From contig NC_087081.1 of assembly GCF_026151205.1 (NCBI RefSeq), positions 14,356,840 through 14,420,839 on the forward strand: 64,000 nt of DNA, given 5' to 3'. Made by a program: the position numbers and the translations under genes. This stretch comes from Bolinopsis microptera. Its lineage: Eukaryota > Ctenophora > Tentaculata > Lobata > Bolinopsidae. The notes under the pieces were generated by a model that had not been told where the DNA came from, did no database searches, and was given only the letters and a program-made list of their open reading frames with translations. Below are positions 48,891 through 64,000 of the stretch, in pieces; the first letter of the stretch is position 1, and each line of letters opens with the position of its first letter.

Positions 48891-49799
48891 TTATCACTCT
48901 ACGCGCGTGGGGTGGACTCCTGGGGTGGACTTTTATTCAGCGCGTATTTTGTAGCCTGTTCAACTTGACGTTTTGATTCGTTACTATCTCAATGTCACAG
49001 ATACACAGAATGTGAGGTGATCATCTTAAAGAGAAACGTCTCAGCTTTCACCTGGTGTAAAGTTTATCTTTGTACTCAAAATATAGCTCGCTCAGTGTGC
49101 AATAGAAGTTGACAATACAATAACCACGTCTGCGACCGGTCGTCAGATACCGGAGTGTTGCACAAAATTGGGTCCCTAAATTAAAATTCTATGACACAGT
49201 TACCATGCAGAAATGTCTGGAGTAACATTTGGTGAAAATTTGAAGGGTCTACTGTAAATATTGCAAAAGTTATTGAAAACAAACTAGCTTAATCAGAAGT
49301 TTTTGGGAAAATTTCAAATTTTGTACGTAGTGGGGTCTACAGGGGTGGACTCTTGCGGCGCGCATCTGACGGAGTGGCTTTTTCAACAGCCGTCAGTACG
49401 GCCAATATCAGAGCACAAATTATTGTGAGTAAGACCTTAATGATCAGCTATGAACCCCTCACTAGAGTAGTAACCGTATCTAAAAACAAGGAAATGTTAT
49501 TCCGTCAAAGCTCAAATTTTTTACTCTTCTCATGCAGTGCAGTTAGTGTTACTATGAATGTACTAGCTAAGTATCGTTGATCGTAGCTGCATTACACAGT
49601 AGAAAGTAACCAAGGAAGACTGCTGATTAACGAAGCAATTTCAACGTGAACAGTTCCAAAATACATAATCATGGCGACGATAGTTCAACTTGAACCTTTA
49701 TAGTTTTTACAGTCTAAAATCACAATAAAATCACGTGAACTGCAAATCACAAAATCAAATCACTCAAATCTGATAGTCCCGTTACAGTACGCTTTCGTG

Positions 49800-52486
<2,687 letters not shown>

Positions 52487-54460
52487 TACACCATAACTAT
52501 CTGCTGTAACAGCAAAAATTAGAATTATGTCGGACATAATTCTAAAAAATTGGAACATCGTAGTTAATCAGTGTGGTGCTAACAACAGAGAGCGATTTGA
52601 ACGGTAGGCAATTTCATAAATTCCATTAACGCGATATAAGGATGATTGGAACAGGCTAAAATCTACTATGTAGCATTATTAACTGGCTATATCGCTGCAT
52701 TAAACGATAAAAGTATTGCTAACTATGGATATTCTAAGTGATCTAGGCAGAGGGGAACCGGCACAGCCAGATTGCGTTGTCTTCAGTGACTAAGTTTCAC
52801 GATAGTAAAATTGACCTTATTTATTTTTAAAAAGGATGCACAGTTCAAGCAATAAATCGATCAGCTGCTCATATGATATTTGCATTTAAAGGAGGGCCCA
52901 GTGCAGTGACAAGTAAGTCTGTTAAGGCAACATTTAGTTCTGAGATTAGCTGAGTCTTGACAAAGATAAGTTGAGTTTCGAGAAAGTGCACACGGATAAA
53001 GTTATCAAGTGAAAATGATAAGACTAAGTTAGGGTCCAGTCAACAGAATGGCAGCTGTAACAGAAACAGTTCATTGGATAGGAGAGTAGGGGATTATGAC
53101 GGAGTGAAGTTTATATAGCAGGGCAAACAAAAAACAACTGACAGCACTGAGCAAGTGAACTGGAAAATTGAGGAAGGGAAATAACTGTGGTTGTCAGCCC
53201 TTTCCGTAGCAATCAGGATTTCCCACGAGATCGATCAGGCAATCAGGATTTCCCACGAGACTGCTCCATCCGATGCGCGCACTTTTGTCACGTGACGGCC
53301 ACGTGACGCTCAAATCGTTGTCACGTGGTACAGAAGGGAGGTTCCTAGAGCGTTGATCTCGACAAGAGGGAGTTTCTCACGGTTTATCTTCAATAACTAT
53401 CGCTATTTTTATAGTAGAGAGTTGAAACTTTCACCAAATGTTTCCCTAGACATTTCTGCATGGTAACTGTGTCATAGAATTTTAATTTAGGGACCCAATT
53501 TTGTGCAACACTCCGGTATCTGACGACCGGTCGCAGACGTGGTTATTGTATTGTCAACTTCTATTGCACACTGAGCGAGCTATATTTTGAGTACAAAGAT
53601 AAACTTTACACCAGGTGAAAGCTGAGACGTTTCTCTTTAAGATGATCACCTCACATTCTGTGTATCTGTGACATTGAGATAGTAACGAATCAAAACGTCA
53701 AGTTGAACAGGCTACTAAAAGTCCACCCCAGGAGTCCACCCCACGCGCGTAGGGTGTTTATGGTAAATTTTTGTGAACCGAGCTATATTTGGATGTGGGA
53801 CTAGTACTACTTTTACATTATTATCAAATTCATGTTTCAATTTCTGACTTCAGTTTGGTAAACTACCCCCGGCCCCGGCAAAATGGAAAATTTCCCGGCC
53901 CCGGCCAATTCTCAGTGGTCAGCCCCGCGCCCCGGGCCTGAATTTATATGTTATAAGGGACCTGAATATAGCGATTTTGGGTTTTTTACCTAATTTCGTA
54001 TATAAGTATAACATGCTGGCGCGTATTTTTAACGGGTGATACTCGTAAAATATTTGTTCCATATATTCAATATTGGGACCGTCGACGAGTCTAACTCGGC
54101 GCGCGTCCTGGTAGGTTATAAACAGCTACATGACAACGTATTAATTTGCGCAAATTTCTTAAAAACCTCCACATAACTATTTTTTATTCTTGTCATCTTT
54201 AACATTGAATTAGAATGTTTTGAACTAAAAGTAAAATATGCAGCTGCTGAACTACTTTCGATGAGTCTTAAAGCCCGGAAAACAATAAAGGGGATATAAT
54301 AGTATAAGCTAAGGGGTTGATTCACGATGTTAATCCTTCGCATCTCGCCGATCTGCGGTTACGAGAAAATGCGCAGCGCGACCCAGTAGTGTGTCGCGCT
54401 ACAATATAGGGGGTAAATAGTATTGTGAATATACTGGCAACGGTAATCAGTAATGCTTGC

Positions 54461-55581
54461 CAGCATTCTGCCGTTCCCTGAGAAAAGGCAGTAAGTGAAA
54501 GTCACATCGATGTCATTTTGAGAAAATGGGACAAACGTGTTTGTCGTTTTTTAGGTAATTTTATTCGTATGAACGGGGTTAATTTTGACATCTATGTGTA
54601 AATAAATTATTTTCATATGTCCTAAACATGCTTAAAAGCATAAATTCACCAACACTGATCTATAAAAACCATTTTTCTCCAAAATAACTGAACTATTTTC
54701 CCATCTGCATTGTATTGGACTTGCTGCCTTTTCTGAGGGAATTGCGGACTTACTGCCTTTTATCAGGATCGATTTCAACCGATTCCTCTCTAGAAAGGCC
54801 GTAAGTCCATTTTTCCTCAGATAAAGTCAACACAAAAAATACAACATTTCTATATTTTTGATCATATCCTTGAAATATAATTATGTGGGCCTCCTGTGCA
54901 TTGCAAGTGTGTAATATTGACGAAAAATGGATATTTATAGGCTCAAAATGCCTATAATAACTTCTTAAATATCCAATATTTTGGAATAATTTTTACAGCA
55001 TCGTATTCAGCTCGGACAAACGCATTAATCTGGAAAAAAAAATTTTAACATAAAATATTTAAAGCGCTAAATTTTTCAAAAAATGTTTCGATAATTCACA
55101 CAAGGGGGGACCCTTAATTGTGTTCATGTCAGGTTCAAAAATTTTGAAAATAATATTTCTTTAAATTTTGAGTTATTAGTACCAAACTTTTTTGCTTGCT
55201 GAGCTGATTACGACCACATAAAAATTATTTCGATATAACTAAAACTGTGGAAGTTATAGGCCAAAAACTATAAAAACTGCAAATAAATCTGGACTTACTG
55301 CCTTTTCTCAGGGAAAAAGTTCCCTCACGGAAAAAGTTCCCTCAGAGAAGGCTGTACAAATGGACTTACTGCCTTTTCTCAGGGAAGGTTTTGGGATAAC
55401 GTGCTAAATTGTCAAGATTTGTGTGACTTACTGCCTTTCGTGACAGCTAAAACAGTATTTTTATAACGTGATTCATAGCTAGCTTAAGTTGTAGAGAATC
55501 TTCTCCTGAAAATTTTGGTACCAATATCTCAAAATTTCGAACAATGGACTTACTGCCTTCTCTCAGAGAACGGCAGCATTG
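54461..55581 (+). mobile_element. 1.1-kb nonautonomous element with repeated ACTTACTGCCTTTTCTCAGG motif
   Basis: The inverted termini share CTGCCGTTCYCTGAGARAAG and GCAGTAAGT (left at 54468, right ending 55575). The motif GGACTTACTGCCTTTTCTCA occurs in the interior at about 54716, 54749, 55290, 55359 and 55428, with an inverted copy near 54795. Such internal repeats can be transposase-binding sites. No coding frame is seen and the target duplication is unclear. Confidence 0.6.
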
Positions 55582-55867
55582 TGATATATTATATATTATT
55601 ATATATTCTTATGATTCTTTATTTATCAAAGCTTTTTTTTTGTAATTTAAATTTTAGTAATTTAATCGTGTCTTGTGCCATCCACAGTGAATTCATTATA
55701 TTAATTAGTCATTCAAGAAAAATTCAGTCAAATCAGCGAAATTTGGCTCGCTGAAATTTGAAAATGTCCTACTGGTAAGAATTTTTTTATAATTTTCCTT
55801 TCATTAACATTTTCTCCGGATGTTCAGCTTCTAGTTATACCTCTATGGTGACTTGTTTAATTCACTC

Positions 55868-55901
55868 TTACTGGGCGGCGCTCAGCCTGTCATTCCGCCA
55901 C
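55868..55901 (-). mobile_element. Partial mini-MITE
   Basis: TTACTGGGCGGCGCTCAGCC to CATTCCGCC matches the first 34 bases of the inverted copy at 38934. The rest is missing. Confidence 0.6.
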
Positions 55902-56298
55902 AGTTTCTATCGTGTGTGTATTAAGTGTCGCTCATATCACATTGACCTCACTAATAGTAATTGCGTAATGGGTTACTGGTCAAAAATCTACTTGAAAATA
56001 TTTATTCTTTTTGCTTTGGTGACTACAAGTTTTGAGATAACATTTTTGTCACTAAAATGTGTGTTTATAATCTATGCTTCCGAAATAAACACTAAAATTA
56101 TTGTACTCCACTGCCACTCAAAACATTGCTATATGAAACTATATGAAACTAATAATTAAATCAAAAAATTGACCTTGTCATTTTTTAATGACTGTTCCTA
56201 AAATTTAAATTACACGAAAAGACGATTACTCTATTACTCTGTATGTTTTGGAATCCAAATACACTTCCTTATCCCTCGAAAGTCATATATGCAGATTG

Positions 56299-57034
56299 CA
56301 GGGTGGGCCAAAAGTCAGTGGGCATACGTTGGCCTTGATAGCTCAGTCACTGAATGACCAATTGAAATAATTTTTTCTGGTACGACTTACTACCAGTACC
56401 ACCACTGGTTCGAGGAATTTGTCAAATCGAAAAATATTAGAGTTCATTTATTTCAAATGAAGGTACATTTTTACAATTTTATTGAATTGTGTTTAGCCAT
56501 TCGCATTACGTTTGTCCTGAACAAGTTACAGTTGTAGCTTCTCGTATGGCCGAGATACGAAGCATAGCGAGTTAATTCATTACGTGTGATCAGGTGATTG
56601 GCTTACCTAATCACGTGATAAGGTCACCCCGTTAACCAACCCATTAAACATTATGGGAATCGTTAAGGCTGCCCAATTAAGGTGTCGTGTCACGGTGTCA
56701 CATAATCACCCAGTCAATTTTGTTAACGAGATATACCAAATGCTTGATAACTTCGTCATTTCTAATCCGTTTCATGTCATTTTTTTCAGATCAGATGCAA
56801 GTTGCAACATTTAATAATCTACCGTCTCTGAAAAAATCAGGCGTTCAGCATGTCCAGAGAGAACAAAATAGGTGTTTTAATTTTTGAATGGGCGTGGTCT
56901 TTTTTCAAATTTTGACAACGGAATCCTCGAACCAGAAGGTACAGTATGCCATTTGAAAAGCAACAGCTCTCAAATATAAAACACGGCGGAGCTATTAAGG
57001 CCAAAACATGCCCACTGACTTTTGGCCCACCCTG
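56299..57034 (+). mobile_element. Mariner-like MITE, 736 bp
   Basis: The ends CAGGGTGGGCCAAAAGTCAG and its inverse extend over about 45 bp (through GGCCTTGATAGCTC). TA follows the right end; the left TA is not intact. The style fits Tc1/mariner. No transposase is seen inside. Confidence 0.65.
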
Positions 57035-60000
57035 TATATACATCAACTTCGATGTGAATTGAAGTAATTTTGCTAGTAAGACACTTTTTAAACACCTTCA
57101 TGTTCTTAGAAGTTCATTACATAAACTAATAAGCACAATCACGATAAATATGCTATTTGTACAAACATTTTATTTTTTCCGGCACTCCATGCTTAATAAT
57201 TAAATAACATACGAGCCCATTTGTATACATAGATTAGTCAAGAGACCTTATAGATCTTAAACAAAAATATTTAAATTTTATAAACAGTGTACAATTTTGC
57301 ATAAGATTTAACATAATTTCGTAGGTAATAAAAGCAATAACATTTTCATGTTATTTATGTTTGATATGGACTTTTAGTCCTTTTTATTCAATATTATAAA
57401 CGCTGAAAAAAATAAATATGTAACGTCGATACTAAACCGAATATTGAGCAATGATAATTAAGTAGTTGATTCCTGGCCGGTTGCAGAGTCTTCCTGATTC
57501 CTCAGTCTTTGAATGTGGTTTTTTTTCTTGTTCAGTTCACATTTCTTCGTGTTATGATCAAAGGTTAGAATTTGTCTTCAAATTATATGAGATGTGACTT
57601 CTATGAACTTCCCTGCCAAGATCAGTCTCCGCACTTTAGTTCCTACTAAATTACTACCACTTAGACAAGTTCTTTTTCTACATTCTATATAAACCATTAT
57701 CATTCGGAAACTCACGCTAGTGAGCTCCACTCGATACTCGGAATTTTTTACATTATTTCGTAGAAATCTGTGAATAGAAGGACAATCGGAGATTTTGGTA
57801 AAGGGCATATTCATGAACATTTTGTTACTCATATGCCAGCAATATCCGGGAAATTGATCTGCCGAAATTGAAGGTCTGGACAATTTACTGAATTAAATGT
57901 TGCTTTTTAAGTTTGCAAAATGAAGTATGTATTGGTAAAGACTATTAGTATTATGAAACATCATTCACTACAAAATTCAAGAAATGTATTAAGGTTGTTC
58001 CAAATCAATATAAACTAGGAAAGCCCTGCTTCCTAGACGGCTGATCACTTCTCCTCTTAAAGATAAACATATAGGTCGGCAGTTTCCAGGCCGGGCTGTA
58101 GGGTAGAGACTAAAGATGCTTACCCGGTTATCTAAACTATATCACTATCAGCTGATTCGGACCGACCGCGGCTGCTCTTATTCCTTTTTAAAATTTATTA
58201 TTTTTATTTCCCGTTCCTCACATTATGACATCATGACTCACAGATCTTTGGTTACCGAGCAGATTCGGAGCCAAAACTGCTTAGTTTTAGGTTCTAATGT
58301 ACCGCAAATTCCTAAATTCCGCGAACAGATCAACTAGCTGGCAGGTAGCAATCATGATTGATGATGTCACGTTTTAACGATAAGAAAATATCACGCCATG
58401 ACTGCTTTTTCGAGCTTAACGGGTGATACTCGTAAAATATCTGTTCCTACAATTTCGAGCTAGAAGGAATCGTTAAGAACTTATGGCATTCCTCCTCCAC
58501 TGCATGCTTCCTTCCTTGCGGTAGTATAATTTTAGTACTTCATAAGCTCCATAAAATGCTTCCTTCGGTAAAGAGGTGTGGCTGTAGTTTTAAAACTCAA
58601 AAAAAAATAAAATTCAACAAGTTGTTTATAATTGTCACTATTTCACCATTATCTCAAGAATGCAGGTACGTTTATTTCCGAATATGCCACTGTGACGGTA
58701 ATTGTATTTTCACCCGATCGGCAATCTGGCAACAAAATAAACGGATAGGGGGCTTTATTATAATTTGCTGGGTTTATAAATTATTGCCTACCTGCCTGCC
58801 TGCCTAGGTCGATCCAGATGAAGTCTGAAAAATAAATTATTACAATATAACAATAATGAATTATTACGTAATCCAAAACTAGAAGGTTTTGCATTGTAAA
58901 GTGCTCCCGTTACACATATAAGACTCTATTTCATGAGGCTATAATTATCTGCTGGTCATTGATTGCCCAGTGGTAAGACTGTAAGAGTAACTGTAAGACT
59001 AAGACAAATAAACAAAAGTGCAAGCTTTCGAATTTTCATATTCTATGAAATATATCACATGTCCTTACTTGAACTTGATTAGGTCTCCTCAATCATTATA
59101 GAGTAATAAAACAAATATTTAATAAAACAAATATTTATTTTTACGGCACAATCAAACAATATCAATAATAAATAAATCAGGGGAGGTTTGAAGAGGTTTC
59201 AAGTGCCGAAGGCCACTGCTTATCTTTAGGATTTGAGAGTGACCTGTGCTTGAAACCCCCTCAACCATCCACTACGTCAATATACTTATTATACAAATAT
59301 AGAAAAATATAATAATCTAAAATTACTTATTGGTTTAGTTTGGTGACAAAGGAGAGCCCAGTTGAGTTTTAGTTTAGCTTTAGGTTTTGAATCACAGTTT
59401 AAAAGGTTAGTCATGGCAGAGAGAGATATCATGTGTGCATACTGCATAGCCGTACCGGATGTAGAGTTTGAGATATAATATAGATTTTTAAATCATTTTC
59501 CAAGATTGCCACCCAATACCCCTTTAATGGCCTACCGTTATGATGTTAAATATATATTGCTGTGAGCCGTTTCCATGATTCCTCGGGGTTTAAACTCTGG
59601 CATCAATCAGAATGTTGTTCCCAAGTCTTGCCATAATTGCACTTTGCATTGCTTGATTTAAATCCTTGAGGAAAATTTATCGACAAATTTTCCTTAAAAG
59701 GTATATCTCCTATTTTAGCCGTGCAGTGTGCTAGTTTCGCAAACGTTGCCAGCCGCTGAATCTCACAACTTTTACTTAGGAAGGAAGAGAATCGTTAAAA
59801 ACTTATGACATTCCTTGAAGAGTTGAAGGGGTTTTTATAGTTACAATGCCATTTTTAATCTGCGATCTTATCAACAAGCTAACCTATTGTTGGTTCACCC
59901 ATGCAATGGTGAACCAAACAACCTAGGTTAGCTTAATAAGATCGCAGATTAAAAATGCAGTCAGTGTTGGATTTAAAACTTATTTTTGTTATCTCACTGA

Positions 60001-60642
60001 ATTGCATGGAATCTCAAGCCTTCATTACAATCACTGTGGCGACAATAATTGGTGTAAATGGTTTTTTTCCACCATCAGACTGCTATTATACATCCCGTCC
60101 CGAACTAGTTTAACTAAACACAGTTGATAGCAATCTTGTAGTTTATCAGTTACATTACGAATTGTCTAGATAACATAATCTTTAACTGAAATGGAAGTAC
60201 AGTTTACTTCATGCCTACCCATGTGTCTGCGCGTACTACGTGAAGCGCTTGTTTTCACAAGTGAATAGCCGCGTATCATGGCGGTCGAGCAAAAACGTTG
60301 TAAAAACTGTCGCTATTTCTTTTACTTTTGGAGATTGACCCGAGCCGGCAAGGTTTCTTTCATGTATTTAAATGTAAGTAATTTTTAATTTAAACCCCCC
60401 TCCCTCTCAGTAGTCAGTAAGCTACTTTACATGTAGAAATTACAGCTACTGCTAGCTTGTTTTCCCGGGATTTGCTGGATTTATAGATAATTTCACAACT
60501 TGAAGAATGATCAAGACATAATCCAAAACTAAAAGGTTTTGCATCGAGAAATGTTAACGTTAGTCGTTACATACATGGGAAAATATCATAACTTCGTTTC
60601 AATGAAATTATCTTTATTAACTCTACCTTAGGTCATTGCATC
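57035..60642. other. Gene-free, repeat-rich stretch
   Basis: 57595-58418 repeats 14143-15010, and 58497-58990 repeats 31280-31772. An imperfect foldback with about 50-bp arms (CATTTTTAATCTGCGATC) spans 59850-59957. I see no exon with matched splice sites. CCGTGCAATG-like and TA-rich segments before 60643 do not form a recognisable promoter. Confidence 0.6.
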
Positions 60643-62656
60643 ATGTCGATCGAGCTGGATGACATGGCGTCAAGACAAGAAAACCCTCCCAATGTTGGCG
60701 TTATGGCTCCTTCATCTAATTCCATCGATAACCGTGCAATGTGCACAGTAAAGCGAATGTTAGTCGTTTTAAATGTCATTATTGTTATAATCCTTGTCAT
60801 AGGCTTGGTTGTTGTATCACTAAGGTTGATAAACGTCATCGCAGAAGATGAAAAACCTACTGGGCCAAACCCTACTCTGATCCAACCTCTTGTGAATAAC
60901 CAATGGATCATACCAAGCAGAATACTGAGAAGATCGGTAACCTACACAGTAAACACGATCAATTGAAACATAAAAGGGCCAGCTATTCACGTAAGAAACG
61001 GTAACCAACTTAAAAGCTTAAAGTCAGAGCAACTAACGGAATCATAGGCCGTCAATTATCCGTTCACTGGCACGGATTTAACATGAAAAACTTTCAAGTT
61101 TTTGATGGAGTGGTAGGTCTTACGCAGTGTGCCATATCCCTTGGAAACTCTTTCCTGTACGATTGGAAGGTGAACGAACAGCCCGGTACCTATTGGTATC
61201 ACACACATGGGAATGAAGTGGAAGCTTCCGGTCAAGACTTCATCTGCGGGCCACTTATCGTCCATGACGAACATGCACCGTTACCCATACCTACATATTC
61301 TGATTACCAGTTTGGAACTGAAACTATTCTTTTTTACGTAGACCTTTATCCAAACTATAATGGTTGGGACTTTCATGACAGTTCACCGGACGATGACAGT
61401 AATAAGGCAATTCGATTACCACACCAGGATGGGCAGGCGGTGTCTTGAATGGCGAGCATGACCCGGAATTCAAAGTGAAGAATGGCGAACACACATTTCG
61501 AATCATCAATGGTGGATTTAAAAATCCCTACTTCTTTAGTATCGACGGATACAATTTGACGGTGGTTGCTACTGATGGGTACCCAGTGAAGCCTTATAAA
61601 ACTGAAGTGTTGCAGATCGGGATTGCGGAGAGATATAATGTTAATATCACTTTCAACATTGATACTGACACAGATGTGACGTGGATAAGGGCAATGACTC
61701 CTTCAAAGAACCAGAAGAAAGGAATGGCGAGTGTCCTGCGAATAAGGAGAAATGACTCAATTCCTTTCAGCACAGGTGTTCCCCCTAACAAAGACATGAA
61801 AGCATTCGTGATAAAAGCGTGGAGTATCCTCAATTGTAAATTTTACGAAACTCCAGTGGTTTACAAATGCCATCCTGTCACAGAACTTGAACCTAAAATA
61901 AAATGGGAATTATCGGATGAATATGAATATCACACGGTCGACATTATATAGGCTATTTCTTTTTGTCCATTGATAACAAGACATAATATACACAAAATCT
62001 TATCCCAAAAAAAAACAGTTATCAAGAGATCAACGGAAAACGACAAAAATCCAAATACTAATATGAATATATTAGACTTACCACACAATAAATCCGTCAC
62101 CATTGTGATTAGAAACAGGTCCTTTATGAACCACCCAATGCATCTGCATGGACATCATTACGAAGTTCTTGATATCGCTTTAAGAAAAGTTAAAAATTGT
62201 GACATAGACAGGGAATTATGTCCATTACTTGAACTAAACACAGATTTGTCGCAGCCAATAGAGGAACTGATGAAAAGGGAAAAACAAGGCGTCCTATAAA
62301 AGGATACTGTTATCTTGCCTCCTGGTGGAGCAGTTGCTTTGAGGATCCAATCTGATAACCCTGGCGTATGGTTCTTTCATTGTCATATCCATGACCATCT
62401 TCTATCTGGACTAGCTTTAGCACTCAACGAAAGAAACTACCTGTTTTCCCAAACAACATTTCCTAAAGACTACCCGTCTTGTGTCTACTCCAGAAATTTG
62501 CAGTTTCTCCGAACGGCAACATGTGACTGCGATAAAGATGTCGAACAATTCATGAAATCTTTCGAAAATACTGTCAAACCTACTCTCAAAAAGAATGGGA
62601 AAAGAGCGCTCCAGATGAAGTGCAGTACAGCTAGTGGGTGCAAGGTACAGTGGGGT
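60643..62656 (+). pseudogene. Intronless membrane-anchored laccase-type multicopper oxidase, broken
   Basis: Multicopper oxidases oxidise phenols or metals and reduce oxygen to water at a blue copper and a trinuclear cluster. All four ligand motifs are legible: HWHG (61065-61076), WYHTHG (61194-61211), HPMHLHGHHY (62132-62161) and HCHIHDHLLSGL (62378-62413). The N-terminus has a cytosolic-type start (MSIELDDMASRQ) and one membrane segment at residues 40-60 (VVLNVIIVIILVIGLVVVSL), so a type II protein. Reading stops at TGA 60964, TAG near 61045, TAG 61949 and TAA 62297, and the frame shifts between 60964 and 61060 and again near 61440. Homology runs about 2 kb with no intron, suggesting a retrocopy or an intronless gene; no poly-A is seen. 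A mariner-like MITE inserted at 62648 supplies the last codons now read (QWGDICFRHF). Confidence 0.88.
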
Positions 62657-63296
62657 GACATATGTTTTCGTCACTTCTGATAATGACAATACAAACAGCG
62701 TTAAACTAACAATTTTTATTGAACCATAGCTCCGCTTCCGGACCACCGATTTACAAAATTCAAAAATGGGTGTTTAGATAAAATTCTGAACTTTTCTCGG
62801 ACAGTAGAAATTAAGTTCATTCGTGCTTCAGAAGAGACTGGCAGGCCCATAAATAAGGGGTTTGATCACGATAATGATACTATTTATGAAGGAGCACATG
62901 TTTTAATAGCAAGCGACGAACTTTTCTCTACTTCAATATTACCATGAAGTTTGAAACGGAATATCTTTGTACTGCATCGTTCGATTTCGATAAAATTGAT
63001 AAGGTAACAAAACCAAATGTTTTTCAGCTGATTAAAATAAATACTGTTAGAGTTGTTAATCTTCAGCCAGAGATATCATAAGTTTACCATGCTAAGTTGG
63101 ATATTGTGAACACTTCCCTATTCCTCAATTTTTAGTGGTGTCATAGATATTACATCGCTACAAAATTTACTACAGATACGCTAAAGACTAGACTCGTGAT
63201 TACACTCACTGCTAACAATATCACGTGACGTGCACGCAAACTCGCGCGCTAAAATGCGCGCATTCAGAAGTGACGAAAACATATGTCACCCCACTG
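62648..63296 (+). mobile_element. Mariner-like MITE inserted in the multicopper oxidase 3' end
   Basis: The ends CAGTGGGGTGACATATGTTT and its inverse, about 33 bp, are flanked by TA (62646-62647 and 63297-63298). Length is 649 bp; no transposase frame. The pre-insertion sequence continues at 63299 (CAAGGACATTGACATAG). Confidence 0.88.
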
Positions 63297-63298
63297 TA

Positions 63299-64000
63299 CA
63301 AGGACATTGACATAGAAAGCAAGAACATAAATGACAAATAAGAAATGGTCTGTATTTGTTTTTAATTTTTAGCAGTGTTCCTTAGTGCACGTCAACAAAA
63401 CCCTAAATCGACAAACAGCTCTTATAGCTAAAATATTAATTACGGATATTTCAAATATATTTCAAATATATTTCAAATATATTTCAAATATATTTCAAAA
63501 ATAAGGTTTTTAGATACTTTTACGCATGCCATTAAGACCTGCAACTTTTCGATCGCTGAGTTTTTTTTTTTTTTTTTTTAATTTTTTTTGTTTTTGTTTT
63601 TTTTTTTAAATATGCAACCTACTAAAACCAATGGGGCCCTCCCCGGGGTCATTACTCTCGCATTTGCGAGAATCGTCCCAAAGGTGTGAAAGTAGGTCAA
63701 GATTTGTTCACACCAAGCCCTAGCATCGCTATTTGCTGACCATCTGCCTTCACTGAAGGTATGTTTTTAGGGAGTGGAGGCCGACCGTCAGCTTGGGATG
63801 CAGGGCCAAGTGGTCAACAACGTCAAGGCCCCCTTCCACATGGGCCATGTTGGTTTTGGCAGATACTGTGGTAATAAGATATGAAGTGAATGAGTGAAAT
63901 GAAGTGATTGAAAAGGGTGTAAAAGAGGAAGAGCTTGTAAGGTAGTTTAGGAATGGAAGGAAGCAGGGCATGTACTACAAAAAACAGTTAGTAGTACTGT
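63299..64000. other. Gene-free stretch at the right edge
   Basis: About five units of ATTTCAAATAT lie at 63448-63500 and an oligo-T stretch at 63560-63607. 63630-63960 is less AT-rich and contains CTCTCGCATTTGCGAGA, a small hairpin. It may be the edge of another element; I recognise no gene. Confidence 0.4.

Overview
This is eukaryotic, almost certainly metazoan, nuclear DNA. The host genes are split by GT/AG introns and encode animal-type proteins (an NDFIP-family adaptor and a DCAF8-type WD40 protein). The rest is AT-rich sequence crowded with LINE and Penelope-like retroelements, small DNA transposons, minisatellites and long poly-G/poly-C runs. It looks like a repeat-rich invertebrate genome; I cannot name the species.

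Layout. 1-3395: 3' part of an APE-type LINE, open at the window edge. 3784-11851 (+): a five-exon gene for an unrecognised 116-residue basic protein, with a 49-bp and a 62-bp minisatellite in its introns. 13258-23533 (+): a five-exon NDFIP gene (PPxY motifs plus three membrane segments) whose last intron holds a 6.6-kb inverted-repeat transposon. 24486-29888 (+): a DCAF8 homologue, 5' end not found, with a dead LINE fragment in its last intron. About 15930-31195, minus the 6.6-kb transposon, is duplicated at about 39535-48337. The second copy has only the last two NDFIP exons and a DCAF8 copy stopped by a 2-bp deletion. Between the copies lie a Penelope-like element with an 877-codon frame (32581-35214) and several MITEs. 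48896-53756 is a second, decayed copy of the 6.6-kb transposon. 54-60.6 kb is nearly all small repeats. 60643-62645 is an intronless, broken laccase-type multicopper oxidase gene, cut at its 3' end by a mariner-like MITE.

Most notable system: the transposon at 16696-23341 and 48896-53756. It has about 345-bp terminal inverted repeats ending CAC...GTG and 5-bp target duplications (GTTAA, TTTAT). I see no transposase in either copy. Each copy carries a minus-strand, multi-exon gene for an ankyrin-repeat protein. In the first copy six exons join with matching phases into one reading frame of about 357 codons. A third interior fragment lies exactly at the left edge of the duplicated host block. 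The empty site in the duplicated block proves the first copy is an insertion.

Other themes: intron-filling minisatellites built on CACGTG and TGACGTCA motifs; long near-perfect palindromes, one present in only one of the two duplicates; and a family of 78-89-bp elements with 8-bp target duplications.
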